Position numbers and translations under genes: made by a program | In this document: positions 1-12,668 of the stretch, piece by piece | Layout of the letters: each line of letters starts with the position of its first letter | Position numbering within the stretch: position 1 is the first letter of the stretch | The notes under the pieces: generated by a model | The model's input: the letters and a program-made list of their open reading frames with translations, nothing else | Told to the model about the DNA's origin: nothing | Databases searched by the model: none | Assembly (NCBI GenBank): GCA_037127255.1 | Contig: JBANSL010000005.1 | Span: 186,001-250,000 of the forward strand | Source: Persicaria tinctoria | Taxonomy: Eukaryota; Streptophyta; Magnoliopsida; Caryophyllales; Polygonaceae | Length of the DNA stretch: 64,000 nucleotides | Direction: 5' to 3'

Positions 1-33
1 ATTAATCAATATGATTTTATGTGTAGTGATATT

Positions 34-1073
34 ATGGCAAACATCACCAAAAGGGAATTCGATATCCTGGACCTGTCAGGAGACAAGTACCTCGAAGGGA
101 GGGTGGATGCCTTGACGCACTTGAAGGCTAATGGTATGGAAGAGACCGTCAAATAAAATAACACCACCACTCCACAGGAAAAGACCAAGGACATTGTCTT
201 CCTTCGCCACCATATACACGAAAGCTTAAAGTCTGAGTATTTATTGGTGGAAGATCTGAAGGAATAATGGGAGAATTTAGCCGAAAGGTATGGCAATCAA
301 GTGAATATATTACTCCCAATGGTCATATATGAATGGAACTCTTTACGGGTTCAAGATTTCAAAAATATCAGGAAGTATAACTCCGTTGTGTTTCGAATCA
401 CATCGAAACTGAAATTATGTGGCCATGAAATTACCGAGGAGCAAATGATGGAGAAGACATTTTCAACAATGCATGCATCTAATGTGTTGTTACAGCAGCA
501 ATACAGGCAGTGTGGCTTTAAAAAGTACTCTGACCTCATAAATGTGATGCTTGTGGCGGAGAAAAATAATGAACTCCTGATGAGGAACCACAACATGAGG
601 CCTCCAGGTGCGGCACCATACCCTGAAGCGAATGTTGTGAATGCTATGAATACCAACACAAAGAGAGGTGTCGTAAAAATTCGCAGGGTTACAAGAAATG
701 GAAAGGTTGTGGCAATGACCGCAAACAAGGCTATGGGAAAGGTAACTTCTCCAAAAAATATGGCAATCCTAGAGAATCCTCCTCCAAGGGGATGAAGCAA
801 AAGGTCAAGAGGGGTCCAACAGGAACCCCAAACAAACCCAAGTCTCAGTGTTATCGATGTGGGATGACTGACCATTAGGCCAAAGTATGTCGTACAGCTA
901 TGCACTTGTGTGAGATGTATCAAGCTTCCCAGAAAGAAAAGGGAAATGAGGTGGAAGCAAACTTTGCTACTAACAATCCTCCACAAATTCCCACTCTTGA
1001 TCTCGAACACATGTTTGCAAACAATGTCGAGACTGGTGATGAATTTCCCTATGATGAAGGCACTAATTTCTAA
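34..1073 (+). pseudogene. Copia gag (UBN2-type) remnant
   Basis: The reading frame starts at the ATG at 34 and resembles Copia Gag of the UBN2 type: an N-terminal segment 'DLSGDKYLEG', a central 'FRITSKLKLCG' block and 'NVLLQQQYRQCGFKKYS', then a zinc knuckle CYRCGMTDH near 850-880. Gag would package element RNA in cytoplasmic particles. There are in-frame stops near 154 and 266, another in the knuckle, and a frameshift between about 680 and 795. It can no longer make a full Gag. Confidence 0.85.
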
Positions 1074-1230
1074 ATTTATATGTCTCTAATAAGTTGAATA
1101 TTTATTTGTCTAAGCCTTATGAAGTGTCCTTGTATAATAGCAGTGTAATCTCAATTTCCTTGTCCGAGTCCTATGTAGTGTCCTTGTATGATATTAGTGT
1201 AGCTTAAATTTCAATCGACCATGTAATATA

Positions 1231-4200
1231 ATGCTTGTATTAACTTTGTGTATTTTCTTAATTTCTGAAGTTATGAATTCATTTGGAGTTAATCGTGATC
1301 ATAAAGAGCAATGTCTAGTGGACAGTGCCACAACCCACACCATCCTGAAAAACAAAGAGTACTTCACTCAGTTGACAGTCTATGAAGGAAATGTCAACAC
1401 AATATCAGGTGTGGCAAAGTTGATCGAAGGATCAGGAAAAGCTTGTCTCTTGCTTCCAAGAGGGACAAAGCTTATAATAAAAGATGCATTATAAGGAGGT
1501 CTCAGAGAAATCTGTTAAGCTTCAAAGATGTGCGTCAAAATGGGTTTCATATTGAAACCGTGAATGAAAATGAAAATGAGTACTTGTGCTTGACTGCACA
1601 TGTATTTGGAAAAAGGGAAGTGGTAGAAAAGTTACCAGCATATTCCTCTGGACTATATTTTACTCATATAAGTCCATTTGAGATCAATATGGTGTCTAGG
1701 AGAAGTCCAGACAACCATAAAGTGTTTAACCTATGGCATGATCGTTTGGGTCATCCAGGTACAACAATGATGCACATAATTATTAAGAATTCACTTGGTC
1801 ATGCATTAAAGGATAAAAGGAGCCTTCAGACAAGTGATCTCAATTGTACTGCTTGTTCATTGGGCAAACTGATCACTAGGCCCTCGAAAAATAAAATAGT
1901 AGTCGAAGCTCCAGCATTTTTAGAAAGAATTCAAGGAGATATATGTGGGCCAATTGCGCCACCATGTGGACCGTTTCGCTACTTTATGGTGCTAATAGAC
2001 GCATCAACACGGTGGTCACATGTAAGCTTATTGTCGATAAGAAATGTCGCATTTGCTAAGCTCGCTCAAATCATACGATTAAGAGCACAATTTTCGGATT
2101 ATGCAATAAAGAAAATCCGACTACATAATGCAGGAGAATTCACGTCCCAAACATTTAATGATTATTGTATGTCAATTGGGATTACAGTGGAGCATCCAGT
2201 AGCACATGTACATATATACACAAAATGGTCTCGCAGAATCGTTAATCAAACGATTACAATTAATTGTCAGACCATTGCTGATGAAATCTAAGTTACCATC
2301 ATCAACTTGGAGACATGCCATATTACATGCTGCGACATTGATTCGATTGAGACCAACTGCATACCATAAATACTCCCCAATGCAACTTGTGTCTGGTAAG
2401 GAACCAAATATATCACATCTGAAGGTTTTTGGATGTGTAGTGTATGTTCCAATTGCTCCGCCACAACGAACAAAGATGGGTCCACAAAGGAGATTGGGAA
2501 TATATGTTGGCTTTGAATCCCCCTCGATTATTAAATATCTCGAGCCAACAACAAGTGATTTATTTACAGCAGAGTTTCTGATTGTCACTTCGATGAAAAT
2601 AAATTCCTAACTCTAAGGGGAGATAAGAATAAAATGGACCCTAATAAAGGTGAGATCACATGGGATTCCATGTCTTTATCATACCTTGACCCTCGAACAA
2701 AAGTATGTGAACAAGAGGTACAAAGGATAATTCATTTACAAGGCATAACTAATCAGTTGCCTGATGCATTTACTGATATAGCAAAAGTGACAAAGTCACA
2801 TACACCTGCTGTAAATGCCCCTGCGAGAATTGAAGTACCTATGGACCTACCAAATAAATCCATTGCTAATGAATCTACTATACGTAGAAAGCGAGGTAGA
2901 CCACTTGGTTCCAAAGATTTGAAACCAAGACAAACGAGGAGAAAAAAGGGTAATATTGGTGATCTAACAACAGTTCATCCATCTGAAGATAATAATAAAG
3001 GCAAAGAGATATATAATGAGGATAGCCTGAAAGGCGAAGGAAACTCCTCAGAAGAGGAGAATCTTGTTAAATAAGATGAAAAAGAGAGTCTTCTTGAAGA
3101 AGATAGAAAGATCGACAATTATGAAATTTCCATAAATTATGTATCCACTTGGATGCAATGGAACAGAAAAGATGTCATTGTCGATGAAATATTTTCCTTT
3201 TCAATAACAGTTGAAATAATGGCTGAAGGCGACGATATAGAACCTAAAACGGTTGAAGAGTGTTGTTGTAGAAAAGATTGGCCTAAATGGCGAGATGCAA
3301 TTCAAGCGGAATCAAAATCGCTTGAAAAGCGTGAAGTTTTCAGTCCTGTGACTGAGACCCCAAAAGGTGTGAGGCCAGTTGGATACAAGTGGGTCTTTGT
3401 GAGAAAACGAAATGAGAAAAATGAGGTAGCAAGATATAAGGCAAGGCTTGTAGCACAAGGTTTTTCACAAATGTCAGGAATTGATTATGAAGATACATAT
3501 TCACCGGTAGTTGATGCAACTACCTTGAGATTTTTAATTAGCCTGGCAGTGGCTGAAAAGCTACAAATGCGATTAATGGATGTCGTGATTGCATATTTGT
3601 ATGGGTCACTTGACACCGATATGTACATGAAGGTCCCTGAAGGACTAAAGATGCCTGAATCTTACAAATCAAAGCCTCGAGAAATGTTCTCCATAAAGTT
3701 GAGGAGATTTTTATATGGACCGAAACAATATGGGTGAATGTGGTACAATCGTCTTAGTGAATACCTTCAAAAAGAAGGATATAAGAACGACTCAAGGTGT
3801 CCATGTATCTTTATCAAAAGATATGAATCAGGGTTTGCCATCGTTGCAGTATATGTTGATGATCTAAACATTGTTGGAACCTTGAATGAGATCGCAAGTA
3901 CAACTAAGTACTTGATGAAAGAATTTGAGATGAAAGATCTTGGGAAAACCAAGTTCTGTCTCGGTTTACAAAGCGAGCATGTACGAGATGGAATTTTTGT
4001 CCATCGGTCTAATTATACCGAGAAAATTCTGAAGAGATTTAACATGGATAAAGCTCATTCATTGAACTCACCCATGGTCGTTCGCTCTCTAAATATACAC
4101 GATGACCCATTCCGTCCTCGAGAAGATGATGAGGAAATACTCGGCCCAGAAACACCATACTTAAGTGCTATTGGTGTCTTGATGTACCTAGCCAACAATA

Positions 4201-4853
4201 CAAGGCCTGGCATTGCCTTCGCTGTAAACTTGTTGTCAAGATACAGCTCAGCTCCGACAAGGAGACATTGGAACGGAATTAAACATTTGTTCCATTACCT
4301 TAGAGGTACACATGATCTTGGTTTATTTTATCAAAACTGTCCAAATGCCACTCTTGTTGGTTATGCAGATTCAGGATATTTATCAGACCCACATGAGGCT
4401 AAGTCTCAAAATGGGTATGTCTTCACTTATGGAAATACAACCACATCATGGAAATCCACAAAGCAAACTCTGACTGCTACATCGTCAAACCATGTCGAAT
4501 TGATAGCATTGTACGAAGCAGGAAGAGAGTGTGTGTGGCTAAGATCGGTGATAAAATATATACAGAAGGAATCTAGAATCAAGTCCATCAAAGGTAGCCC
4601 AACCGTGATATACGAAGACAACTCTACATGTGTCACTCAAGTGAAGGAAAGCTATATCAAAGGGGATCGGACTAAGCACATATCACCGAAATTCTTCTCT
4701 ACTCATGAACTTGAGAAGAAAGGGAAAATTGAAGTCCAACAAATCTGATCAGATGAGAACCTCGCCGACTTGTTCACCAAGTCATTACCTCCCAAGAAGT
4801 TTGAGCAACTTGTGCGCAAGATCGGAATGTGTCGGCTTCGAGAAGCTCATTAA
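1231..4853 (+). pseudogene. Copia pol remnant (protease, integrase, RT, RNase H)
   Basis: Domains in order: a protease remnant around 1310 (VDSATTHT where DSGATxH is expected); GAG-pre-integrase with WHDRLGHPG and CTACSLGK (about 1735-1870); integrase core with GDICGP and a degraded HNAGEF motif (1935-2150); integrase C-terminal part 2206-2610; RT start 'GYKWVFVRKRNEKNEVARYKARLVAQGF' region at 3380-3465; the AVYVDDLN catalytic box near 3848; RNase H with YADSGY and a degraded TATSSNHVELIAL. Small indels split the frame near 1470 and 2205 (a 4-bp insertion); stops occur at 3072, 3735 and 4746. The last frame ends at 4853. Each break is visible and the copy is dead. Confidence 0.9.
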
Positions 4854-5025
4854 GCATGTCCAAATTAGGGGAAGAACTATACACGCTACACTCTTTTTTC
4901 CTTCGATCAAGTTTTTATCCCACTGAGTTTTTCCTGACAAGGCTTTTAATGAGGCGGCACCATCAATGCGTATAATGAGATTACACTTGTGTAAAATTCC
5001 CTAGATCCATGATATAAGGTGAATA

Positions 5026-5037
5026 GTAAAGGGGGAG
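5026..5037 (+). other. Polypurine tract of the Copia element
   Basis: AGTAAAGGGGGAG sits immediately before the TG of the 3' LTR, the expected place for the plus-strand primer of an LTR retrotransposon. Confidence 0.75.
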
Positions 5038-5244
5038 TGTTGTAATATTTTATTATGTGGTGAATATTTCACCTTATGGTAAAATATCCCCCAAAATCAA
5101 GGATATTTTTGTGGTTATGGGGTTGATCCTCCACTATAAAAGGGGGATCCAGATTGTTGTAAATCAAGCAAGAAATCAAATAAATTAAGTACGATTACAA
5201 GTACAAACAATCTGGTTCTCTTGTTTACCACTAAAATTATAACA
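5038..5244 (+). repeat. 3' LTR of the first Copia element
   Basis: It starts TGTTGTAATA and ends TTATAACA (TG...CA), directly after the polypurine tract. Length is 207 bp. It contains a TATA-like 'ctataaaagggg' at about 5134. The partner 5' LTR lies left of the window, so target duplication cannot be checked. Confidence 0.8.
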
Positions 5245-7714
5245 AATTGAATAATTTTGAAGGTGGTTGATTGTCTATGAAAGATATTTAAAGAGTGAAT
5301 TTTTAAAAATATTAATTTAATAAGTGGTTTATGATAAATACGTATATTTAAATAAAGGGTATTTGATTTGCCCTTAAAAAAAAGAATAGGAGTAGTAAAA
5401 AATGGGCCCAAAGCCCAACTAATTCTTCAAAATGATCATAGCTCTGTAGTGGATTGATATGGCCGCCCATATTTCCCCAGGAGAACCCATAAGATTTTAG
5501 CAACTTTCTCGTATTAATTTGATTGTGGAAGGAGAGGGGAAAATACGATAAGAAGTCACCTTTAGGCCTTAGTAGTTAGTTATTACAACATTATACACAT
5601 TCTGAAAAAATTGTGTCATTTAATTAAATGTGCAATGCGTAAATATGAGATAGGATGATTGATAGAGATTTACAACCCGTCAATCCGATTATTTTAGAAG
5701 TCGTAGTGTTTTGTTAGAAGTCAACTATGATTAATGGGATTAAATGATTTAAATCATGACTAATATAAACGGGTTGTGAGTTACAAATTAAGGGACCTTT
5801 GGTTGAACTCCTAATTAAGGAGAGAGCAAGAAAAGGAATAGCAAGGGAGTTGCAAATTTTTCTAACGGCATACGGTGCAACAGCCAACAGTAGCAAAGAA
5901 AAGAGAATCAAAGTGCTGATTTTTGGAAGTTGCTACTTGCTAGCCATCATCACCAGGAATATGTGTTTCACTCATACTCTCATGTGTTTATGCTTTAAAA
6001 GTTCAACTCTCAACTCAACCCAAAATACACTAAGCTCATAGACATTGACAACAATATCACCACATCTCCATCGAAATGTCATTACTTGCGGAAAAAACAT
6101 AAAAACAATAAGCAATTTGGCTCTAGCAATTCTCTCATTTTCTTTTTTTCTTTTTTTCTTTTTAAGGTTACCTTTGCCCCTAAGGGAATTTTATCCTCCC
6201 TATGTCCAAACGTTCTTATTATTTTTTTCCTTCTAATTTTTTAATTTATTTCTTTCGGCTTTGGTATCTTTCAACACTTCAAATTACTTGAATAAAGTCC
6301 ACTTGAACATCTTTTGACGCGAGTTGCAAACATGTGTGTCATGAATGAATCCGGTTACTCAATGATTAAGCTTCATTTCTTAGCGGATAGTTTCCAACAC
6401 CGTTTTGCGCGAACCATACACATGGGTGTCATGCGTAGACCCGGTTACTAAGTGTATCAACCATTGCCACATTATTTCACTCAAAAACTCTCAATAAACA
6501 ACTAAAGCCAAATGTTAAACATATCAGCATGAATTTTGCAAGCAACAAACATGTGAATTGGTCTTGACAAATAGATAATGAAGTCAATATCAATAGGTGG
6601 AAACATAATTAGGAGAGTAAATCACAAATTTAAGAAAAATGAATTATAAATGAATCCAATAAGGCTACAACATTCTCACACGGGTCATGTTTTGTAGGAT
6701 TCCAATCATACTCAAGCTCAATCATACATGCTCAATTATATCACAAGATCATGCTTCATAAGAAAATATTTTGATTGCTTGTCTGTCGATCTTCGTCATA
6801 GCAGTCGAAGGCAAAGGAAATCGATCTATATAGAGCGGGCTCGTGTGGACCAACTAGATGAGCAACACGTGGGACTCTCATCCTTTTCGTTCTATACGTC
6901 ACGCATCAAGAGTTATCTCTTATGAACAATGATTGATTTATCGTTTAGGTATGAATTCCTAGTTCACATCCTTAATCCTTAATGGTGTTATTACAGTGTT
7001 TGCATCATCGAAATAAGAGCAAGAGCATGAAGAGTTGGATGGACTCAGCTCTAAATTGTGTACGGTGACTTGGACCGGCCTGCAGGCCTTGACAAATTAC
7101 TACTAGCCTACTAGGAAAGAGAGTGCTGACCACCGGTCGATATCGATCATATATATTCATTCATATTTGTAAAAACTCGTTTGCTGGCGTGTTAATGTAA
7201 AAGAGAACCAGGTTGTTGGATTTTTTTTTATATAAAAAAAACTGCTTAATTTGAGTTTGAAATCTAGTTCAAGAAATTATTGTGGTTGTTCAAATTTTCT
7301 AAAGAGACTTTCAATTAATTCCAACCTTTCGGAGGACTTATTGACTGGCTTAGTCCACCTGAATATTCCTCTTTCTCCGAAGCTGTGTTCATATTTTACA
7401 ATATACTTACCAAATTAAACACTCTAAAATCAATAATTGTTGGTATGCACGTACGTTCCCACATATATATTGTAAATTAAATAACGAATTTGAAATATAA
7501 GATAATTCCTTATTTAGTAAATTAAGAAGGCATTAAATGGTATAAGAATAATAGACCGGTAAGTATAACTTAAGATATATATAGAAGTGCGACAAGAAAG
7601 TGATCATTAAGGGTGACTAATAGAACGTACGTGTTAAACGTTAAATAAAAAGAATAATTAAATTCCTAGACAAATTAATTAAAAGTTACCCTAAAAGAAT
7701 GGGGATTATATGTA
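5245..7714. other. Intergenic DNA between the Copia element and the MULE
   Basis: AT-rich with no convincing coding sequence; short ORFs lack recognisable motifs. One weak feature is an imperfect direct repeat of about 65 bp (6306-6372 and 6399-6465), sharing CATG-GTGTCATG and CCGGTTACT blocks. A short palindrome CGGCCTGCAGGCC lies near 7077. Confidence 0.6.
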
Positions 7715-7742
7715 CACCGCTAATTTTTACTATTTACACCGC
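7715..7742 (+). repeat. Left terminal inverted repeat of the MULE
   Basis: CACCGCTAATTTTTACTATT followed by TACACCGC. It matches the inverted right end at 25 of 28 positions. The first palindrome starts only 7 bp inside. Confidence 0.85.
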
Positions 7743-7748
7743 AAATCC

Positions 7749-8135
7749 ACCGCATAGGGATGCGGTGGCTTAATCAAATTTTAGCCCGACATACCGCATG
7801 TACATGCGGTATGTCTGTTGACCGTATAAAAACACCGCATGTATGTGCGGTGGGTTAGGTTAAAACGGAGTCCGTAATACGATAACCCGGTTGGGTCGAA
7901 GTTATCCGAAACCCACCGCATGGGTATGCGGTGGTTTTTCAAATATTGAAAATTCGGGTTCGAACATACCGCATGGGTATGCGGTGTGTTTTTGAAATTT
8001 GGGTAAAAAACATACCGCATCTCCATGCGGTATATTTTTACCGTTGTGGCAACGGTCAAAAACTTACCGCATGTCCATACGGTATGTTTTTTACCATTGC
8101 CACAACGGTAAAAAAATACCGCATGGAGATGCGGT
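7749..8135. repeat. Cluster of eight 18-bp palindromes upstream of the PMD gene
   Basis: Eight copies of ACCGCATNNNNATGCGGT at 7749, 7793, 7834, 7915, 7968, 8014, 8066 and 8118. The 7-bp arms are nearly constant while the 4-bp centre varies (AGGG, GTAC, GTAT, GGGT, GGGT, CTCC, GTCC, GGAG). Centres are 41 to 81 bp apart. The cluster ends 27 bp before a TATA box, which makes it look like a promoter-proximal array of binding sites. Confidence 0.9.
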
Positions 8136-8161
8136 ATGATTTGTTACCATTGGAGGCCCAT

Positions 8162-8168
8162 TATAAAT
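8162..8168 (+). promoter_or_regulatory. Putative TATA box of the PMD gene
   Basis: TATAAAT just downstream of the palindrome cluster and about 165 bp before the chosen ATG at 8331. Position and orientation fit a core promoter; no transcript evidence is available. Confidence 0.5.
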
Positions 8169-8569
8169 AGGCGTGGGGGGGCAGTTCTTCGACACACCGA
8201 ATCTTCTCCGATTCCTTTCTTTCCGAGCCCGACTCGAATCTTCTCCCATTCCTTTCTTTCCGAGCCCGACTTTTGGTTCCGTCCATTCCCCGTCTCCATA
8301 TCTACCACCACTTTGTACCCGGGTTTTGAGATGGTGAAAGATAATCGTGGAAAAGTCGCGGCTGATGATGTTGGTCCTTTTCGGAGACATCCGTTACATG
8401 TAACGTTTATAAAAATCAATTTGTTTTATTTTTTAATTTGAAGAAAATAGTGTTAACATTTCATTGTTATATATAATGTAGCTGGAACCCACTATACAGA
8501 GGCAGAGGACGACAGATGTACCGCCACCGCTGGAGACACAGCCTCAGCCATCGGTATGTTAAAATTGTT

Positions 8570-8890
8570 ACTAGGTGTAGGGAAATTGATATCGAATAAG
8601 TATATATTTCTGTTTTCTTAGGAATTGATAGTATTAGGCTGAAATCATTTATAAACCTTTGGAAAATCTTGCAACATTTAGTCAGTCATACGATATAGTA
8701 TCGTATTCGAGCCATAGGATTCTGACAAATACTAGGTGTAGGGAAATTGAAATCGAATAAGTATATATTTATGTTTTCTTATTAATTATTAGTATTAAGA
8801 TGATATCATTAATAAACCTTACGAAAATCTTGCCACATTTAGACAGTCATACGATATAGTATTGTAATTGAGCGGTAGGATTCTGACAAA
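8570..8890 (+). repeat. 161-bp tandem duplication in intron 2 of the PMD gene
   Basis: The segment starting ACTAGGTGTAGGGAAATTGA at 8570 recurs at 8731 with scattered substitutions. Both copies end in the same TTCTGACAAATA block. It lies wholly in the intron. Confidence 0.85.
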
Positions 8891-9602
8891 TATATTTTAA
8901 TTTACACAGTCTGTGTTATCGAGAAATTTGGGAGAGAGGGCAGTGTTGCAATCTGCTAGGAGAGCTAACGCTAGGGAGAGGCAGACGTTGGAGGATGTAT
9001 CAGTTCCTATGGAGACGGATAGCGACGCGGTAGATGATGATACCGAGGCTGCCGTCAGGGAGAGCCAAACGGTGGAGGATGTAGTGAATCCTCCGCAGAG
9101 GGATACTAAGACCGTAGGAGTTGATATTGGGCCATCTCTTCAGTCACGTGTTGACCAGAGTGACAGTTTGGGGCACACGTCTCAGTCGTCTATAGAGACA
9201 TATCAGAGTCTGGTGCAGATTGAGCTGGCCTTGATGTCTGACCCCATAGATGACCCAGTGGTTCAGTCGACCGGAGAGTCTGGTCAAGGCGACCAGGGTA
9301 TTCAAATGCTGGAGGAGTACCTACTAGGGGACCGAGCACGTCAGACGAATGAGCATTTGCAGACTAGAGCTGAGCGAGTGGTAGAGCAGTTGCAGACTTA
9401 TCCTAACAGTTATCGGGACTACTTTGGGACTCAGTTTGCGAGCGAACAATTGAACTCGTATGACGACACGACACCTCTGCTCGGAGATGTGGGTGCTGGG
9501 ACGACTCATGCTCGAGGTGACGACCAGGAGCCATGGGCCGTTGGGCAGATAGATTTTGCGTCGTTCACCCCGGTCGGTTCTACCGGTGTAGGGAGGACGC
9601 CT

Positions 9603-9780
9603 GGGAGTCAGCATGCGGCGCCATCGTCGACGCCGAGGACCGCCGATCCTGAGCCGATCATTGGGAGTCAGCAGGCGGCGCCATCGTCAACGCCGAGGAC
9701 CGCCGAGCCTGAGCCGATCATTGGGAGTCAGCAGGCGGCGCCATCAGCGACACCTAGGAACTTGGAGGGTGTGCCGATTG
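9603..9780 (+). repeat. 60-bp coding tandem repeat, about three units
   Basis: Units begin at about 9603, 9663 and 9723 and each encodes a GSQ(H/Q)AAPSSTPR-type block followed by TA(D/E)PEPII. The unit length is a multiple of three, so copy-number change would keep the frame. Confidence 0.85.
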
Positions 9781-11850
9781 CCGGGGGGCATGAGAGGCAT
9801 GTACGTGGAGAGATATATTCTTCGGCCCCACCTATTGAGTCAGCTGGACTTTCGAGGCATGTGTCGCTGGATATGGGATGAGACCCGGACCAACATGATC
9901 CGATGTATGGGCCATCCGATGATGTTCGTCAGGATATGGGAGGAGACCAGGCGGCACAGCCCCCTGTCCGTGTAGTGCAGAGGAGGTGGAGACAACGTGA
10001 AGAGAGCAGTAGGGCAGGTGGTACTGGGCAGCATGGTGAGGGGAGTAGTGCAGGATGTGATAGGCAGCATGGCGAGCCTAGCAGGACAGGGGTCATTCGG
10101 GCTGTTCTGCCCGAATGGCCAGGGGGGCCACATACCGTTTCCCTTCTGAGAGACTACGAGACCCACATTGCACAGGCTATTTGGAGACGGGAGGACGAAG
10201 CATTGCGTAGGGGTGTGCGTGTGCAGAGACGAGGGCAGTCGCTGGGCCGTGTAGAGGCGTTGTTGGAGGTTGATGGACGGGAGTCCTGGTTTCCCGCAGT
10301 GCGGGAGATTGGGTTCTGGGACCTGAGAGATTTCGAGTGGGATCATGTGGATCATACTCTGATTGAGGCGTTTGTTGAGCACTGGCACCCCGAGACGAAC
10401 AATTTTCACTTCGCATGGGGAGAGATCACCATCACACTGCACGATGTGCTCTTCATACTTGGCCTTGGTTTGGACGGAGAGGAGTGTATTCACTTGGATG
10501 ACGTGGTCGCCTGGAGGGAAATAGTTGGGGAGTATTACGGCTTGACTCAGAACGAGCGGACGAGCGCATGGGCCCATGGAGGCCCTACTGTTCAGCTCCT
10601 CCTTCAGAAGATAGCACCGATGCGACAACGGGTTCGAGATGGCGCCCCACTTGAGCATGATATGGAGTGCATCTTGGGTGTTGTGATGGGGATGATTGCG
10701 ACTGCGACCTTATTCATCGACAAGTCGGGCGGAAGATTGCGTCCGGAGGCGATCCGTAGGTTTATGGATGTAGCGCAGGTGTCGCATCTTTCTCTAGCTG
10801 CAGGGGTCTTGGCGTGCTTGTATCGGGGATTGGGCGAGGCGACCCGGGAGTTAGCCAAAGACATGGACGGTTGTACAAAACTATTGGAGGTAAGTCATTC
10901 GTTCTGTGATTATTTATTTTACAAGTTTTGTAACTAGGTTATAATGACTATGTTGCTGATAGTATTGTTCCTTTGTAGATGTGGATATGGTTGCATTGTC
11001 CGGTGTTCAAGCCCAGCATGACGCTCGATCGGAGGCTTGCCCGGGATCCGCGACGCGGGGTGAGGTACATCCTGGGGGCGACGCCATTTTCCACTACGGT
11101 CACCCGGGATGATAGGCCTCGCATCGAGCGACTGGATGTTCTGCGACAGAGGCTGGATGAGATGACTGTCGACGAGGTACGAACACAATTTATATCCGCA
11201 CTTACATTTGTCATACTATAAACCAGATTTTAGTCGTAATAACAATTTATATTCTGTTGCAGATCGAGTTCATGCCATTTGGTAGACACTTGGATTTTGA
11301 TGGAGATCTGCGTCTTTCGAGATATAGGGGCACCATTCAGTGGTTGTTCGAGGAGGAGCCGTATATGCCGGGCCGTGTGCTGCGACAGTTTGGTCGGGTT
11401 CAGCACATTCCCGTTGATCCAATCAGACCTACCGTAGTGCTCAGACCGAAGTCCGCCAAGTGCAAGAAGGAGGCGTCGTTCCACCCAGCTGACAACCACT
11501 GGGCGCAGAGGTTCGATCATCTTTTCCCCATGGAGGAGTTGCCACGGACCTCTGAAGAGTACCCATATGGCGTGGCCGATGACTATCTGGAGTGGTTTCA
11601 CCGCCATAGTCATCCATACCTACTTCCTGACACTCCTCGACACCAGCCCATCATCCCACCGCCGCCGCCACCGTCGTCGCCACCCCCGCCACCGCCACCC
11701 CCGCCGTCGCCACCACCGTCGACCATTATTGAGCAGCGCTATCATGCGGCTGGGTTGGAGATTCAGCGACTCAAGGACCTTGGAGTTGAGTTGACAGCTG
11801 CACGCCTGGCTCGCATCTATGAGCAATTTTGGGGTCCTCCCCCACCGTGA

Positions 11851-12084
11851 CGGTGCAATCTGGTATGATGTATGTCGTTGTTATGTTTGCGGGTAGATGA
11901 CTTTTTGTGTAGTAGTTGCTAGTTTGGATTCTTTTTTGTGCTGTAGTTTGGATTGTTTGTTGTGCAGTAGTTGATGATTCGATTTCGGATTACGTAATTT
12001 GTGTGTTGGTGTGGATTTGATGGTTTGTTATCGGTGCAGATCGTTTTCAAATTTTAATAGTACGTCCGTACACATCTTTCAATA
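11851..12084. other. Spacer between convergent PMD and coiled-coil genes
   Basis: GT-rich sequence with imperfect repeats of 'tgtagtttggattgtttgttgtgcagtag' type. It probably holds the 3' ends of the two convergent genes. No ORF seen. Confidence 0.5.
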
Positions 12085-12408
12085 TCATGATTCGAAACGA
12101 AGTTTATAAATTAAAAGCAACCTAATACAAACGGCCCTAATATAGTCAAGTGTTACGCACAATAGCTTCATTACAAGAGCCTTTTTTTCCTCTTCCAGAA
12201 CTGCAACTTGACTTTCCAGGATATCAATCCGCCAACGGGCTTGTTGGTTTTCGACCAGCAGTGACCGATTTTCATCACGTAGTTTCTTTATCATCGCCTC
12301 CACCGTCTTTGACCGTGGACTACCAGTGTAGAGAACCGCCTCAAACTCTTCCATCGTGCCTTGACGTATTATGTCGTTGCTTGAGCTTTCCCCGCTGGTG
12401 TCAGCCAT
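12085..12408 (-). CDS. Small coiled-coil protein of the MULE
   Basis: An intact 107-codon frame starts MADTSGESSSNDIIRQ and contains a heptad-like stretch, residues about 37-80 (MIKKLRDENRSLLVENQ... ILESQVAVLEEEKKAL), predicted coiled coil by eye. The last 25 residues are hydrophobic and basic and may be an artefact of reading past a splice site. It is divergently paired with the zinc-finger gene at 12669, the shared upstream region holding five palindromes and a TATA-like box on each side (CTATATATAG at 12444-12453 for this strand). No family is recognised. Dimerisation is the only function the sequence suggests. Confidence 0.6.
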   Translation of the reverse strand: MADTSGESSSNDIIRQGTMEEFEAVLYTGSPRSKTVEAMIKKLRDENRSLLVENQQARWRIDILESQVAVLEEEKKALVMKLLCVTLDYIRAVCIRLLLIYKLRFES

Positions 12409-12443
12409 GTTGATGTGTGGTACCTTTGATCAGAGACTCCGGG

Positions 12444-12610
12444 CTATATATAGGTTTTAGACACCGCATGGACATGCGGTAGTACATAACACACCGCATA
12501 TACATACGGTTGTACCATACCGCATGGGCATACGGTGGTACCATACCGCATGTCCATGCGGTATGAACATACCGTATGGACATGCGGTAATAGTTACCCG
12601 TCTATATAAG
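12444..12610. promoter_or_regulatory. Putative bidirectional promoter with five palindromes
   Basis: Palindromes at 12463, 12493, 12519, 12545 and 12571 lie between a TATA-like element reading left (12444-12453) and one reading right (TCTATATAAG at 12601). Divergent small genes start at 12408 (-) and 12669 (+). The symmetric layout suggests one shared set of sites driving both. Confidence 0.65.
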
Positions 12611-12668
12611 TGGACCTAAACCTCCGCCGGAAACACACCACCGCCGGAAACACACTTCACCGCCGACA

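Larger units (their letters stand above)
1..5244 (+). mobile_element. Degraded Copia (Ty1) LTR retrotransposon, 5' end outside window
   Basis: Gag, protease, integrase, reverse transcriptase and RNase H follow one another on the plus strand in the Copia order (integrase before RT), ending in a polypurine tract and a 207-bp 3' LTR. The 5' LTR is not in the window. The body has in-frame stops and frameshifts in gag and pol, so this copy is not autonomous. Confidence 0.93.
8331..11850 (+). pseudogene. Plant mobile domain (PMD, MAIN-like) gene of the MULE, one nonsense codon
   Basis: Five exons fit GT-AG rules and keep one frame: 8331-8399, 8482-8553, 8910-10889, 10979-11176, 11263-11850 (968 codons). 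Residues about 440-780 match the plant mobile domain found in MAIN/MAIL proteins and in transposons: LPEWPGGPHTVSLLRDY, FVEHWHPETNNFHF, and GEITITLHDVLFILGLGLDG. An N-terminal acidic region contains a 20-residue repeat (IIGSQQAAPSSTPRTAEPEP) in nearly three copies. The C-terminus is proline-rich followed by a short helical end. A TGA at 9879-9881 (codon 371) interrupts the frame before the PMD; reading otherwise continues unchanged to 11850. PMD proteins in host genes act in silencing and splicing; the role in transposons is not established. Without readthrough this copy yields only the N-terminal part. Confidence 0.85.

Noticed and set aside
351..1010. 219-codon minus-strand ORF opposite Copia gag
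   Set aside because: Antisense to a recognised gag; no motif of its own.
7749..8135. CRISPR-like array of regularly spaced palindromic repeats
   Set aside because: Spacing is irregular (41-81 bp), the repeat itself varies in the centre, the context is a plant transposon and no cas genes exist.
7781..8441. Overlapping ORFs of 79-105 codons on both strands near the palindromes
   Set aside because: They are built from the palindrome repeats and from the leader of the PMD gene; no motifs and no fit to the exon model, except the last codons from 8331 which are exon 1.
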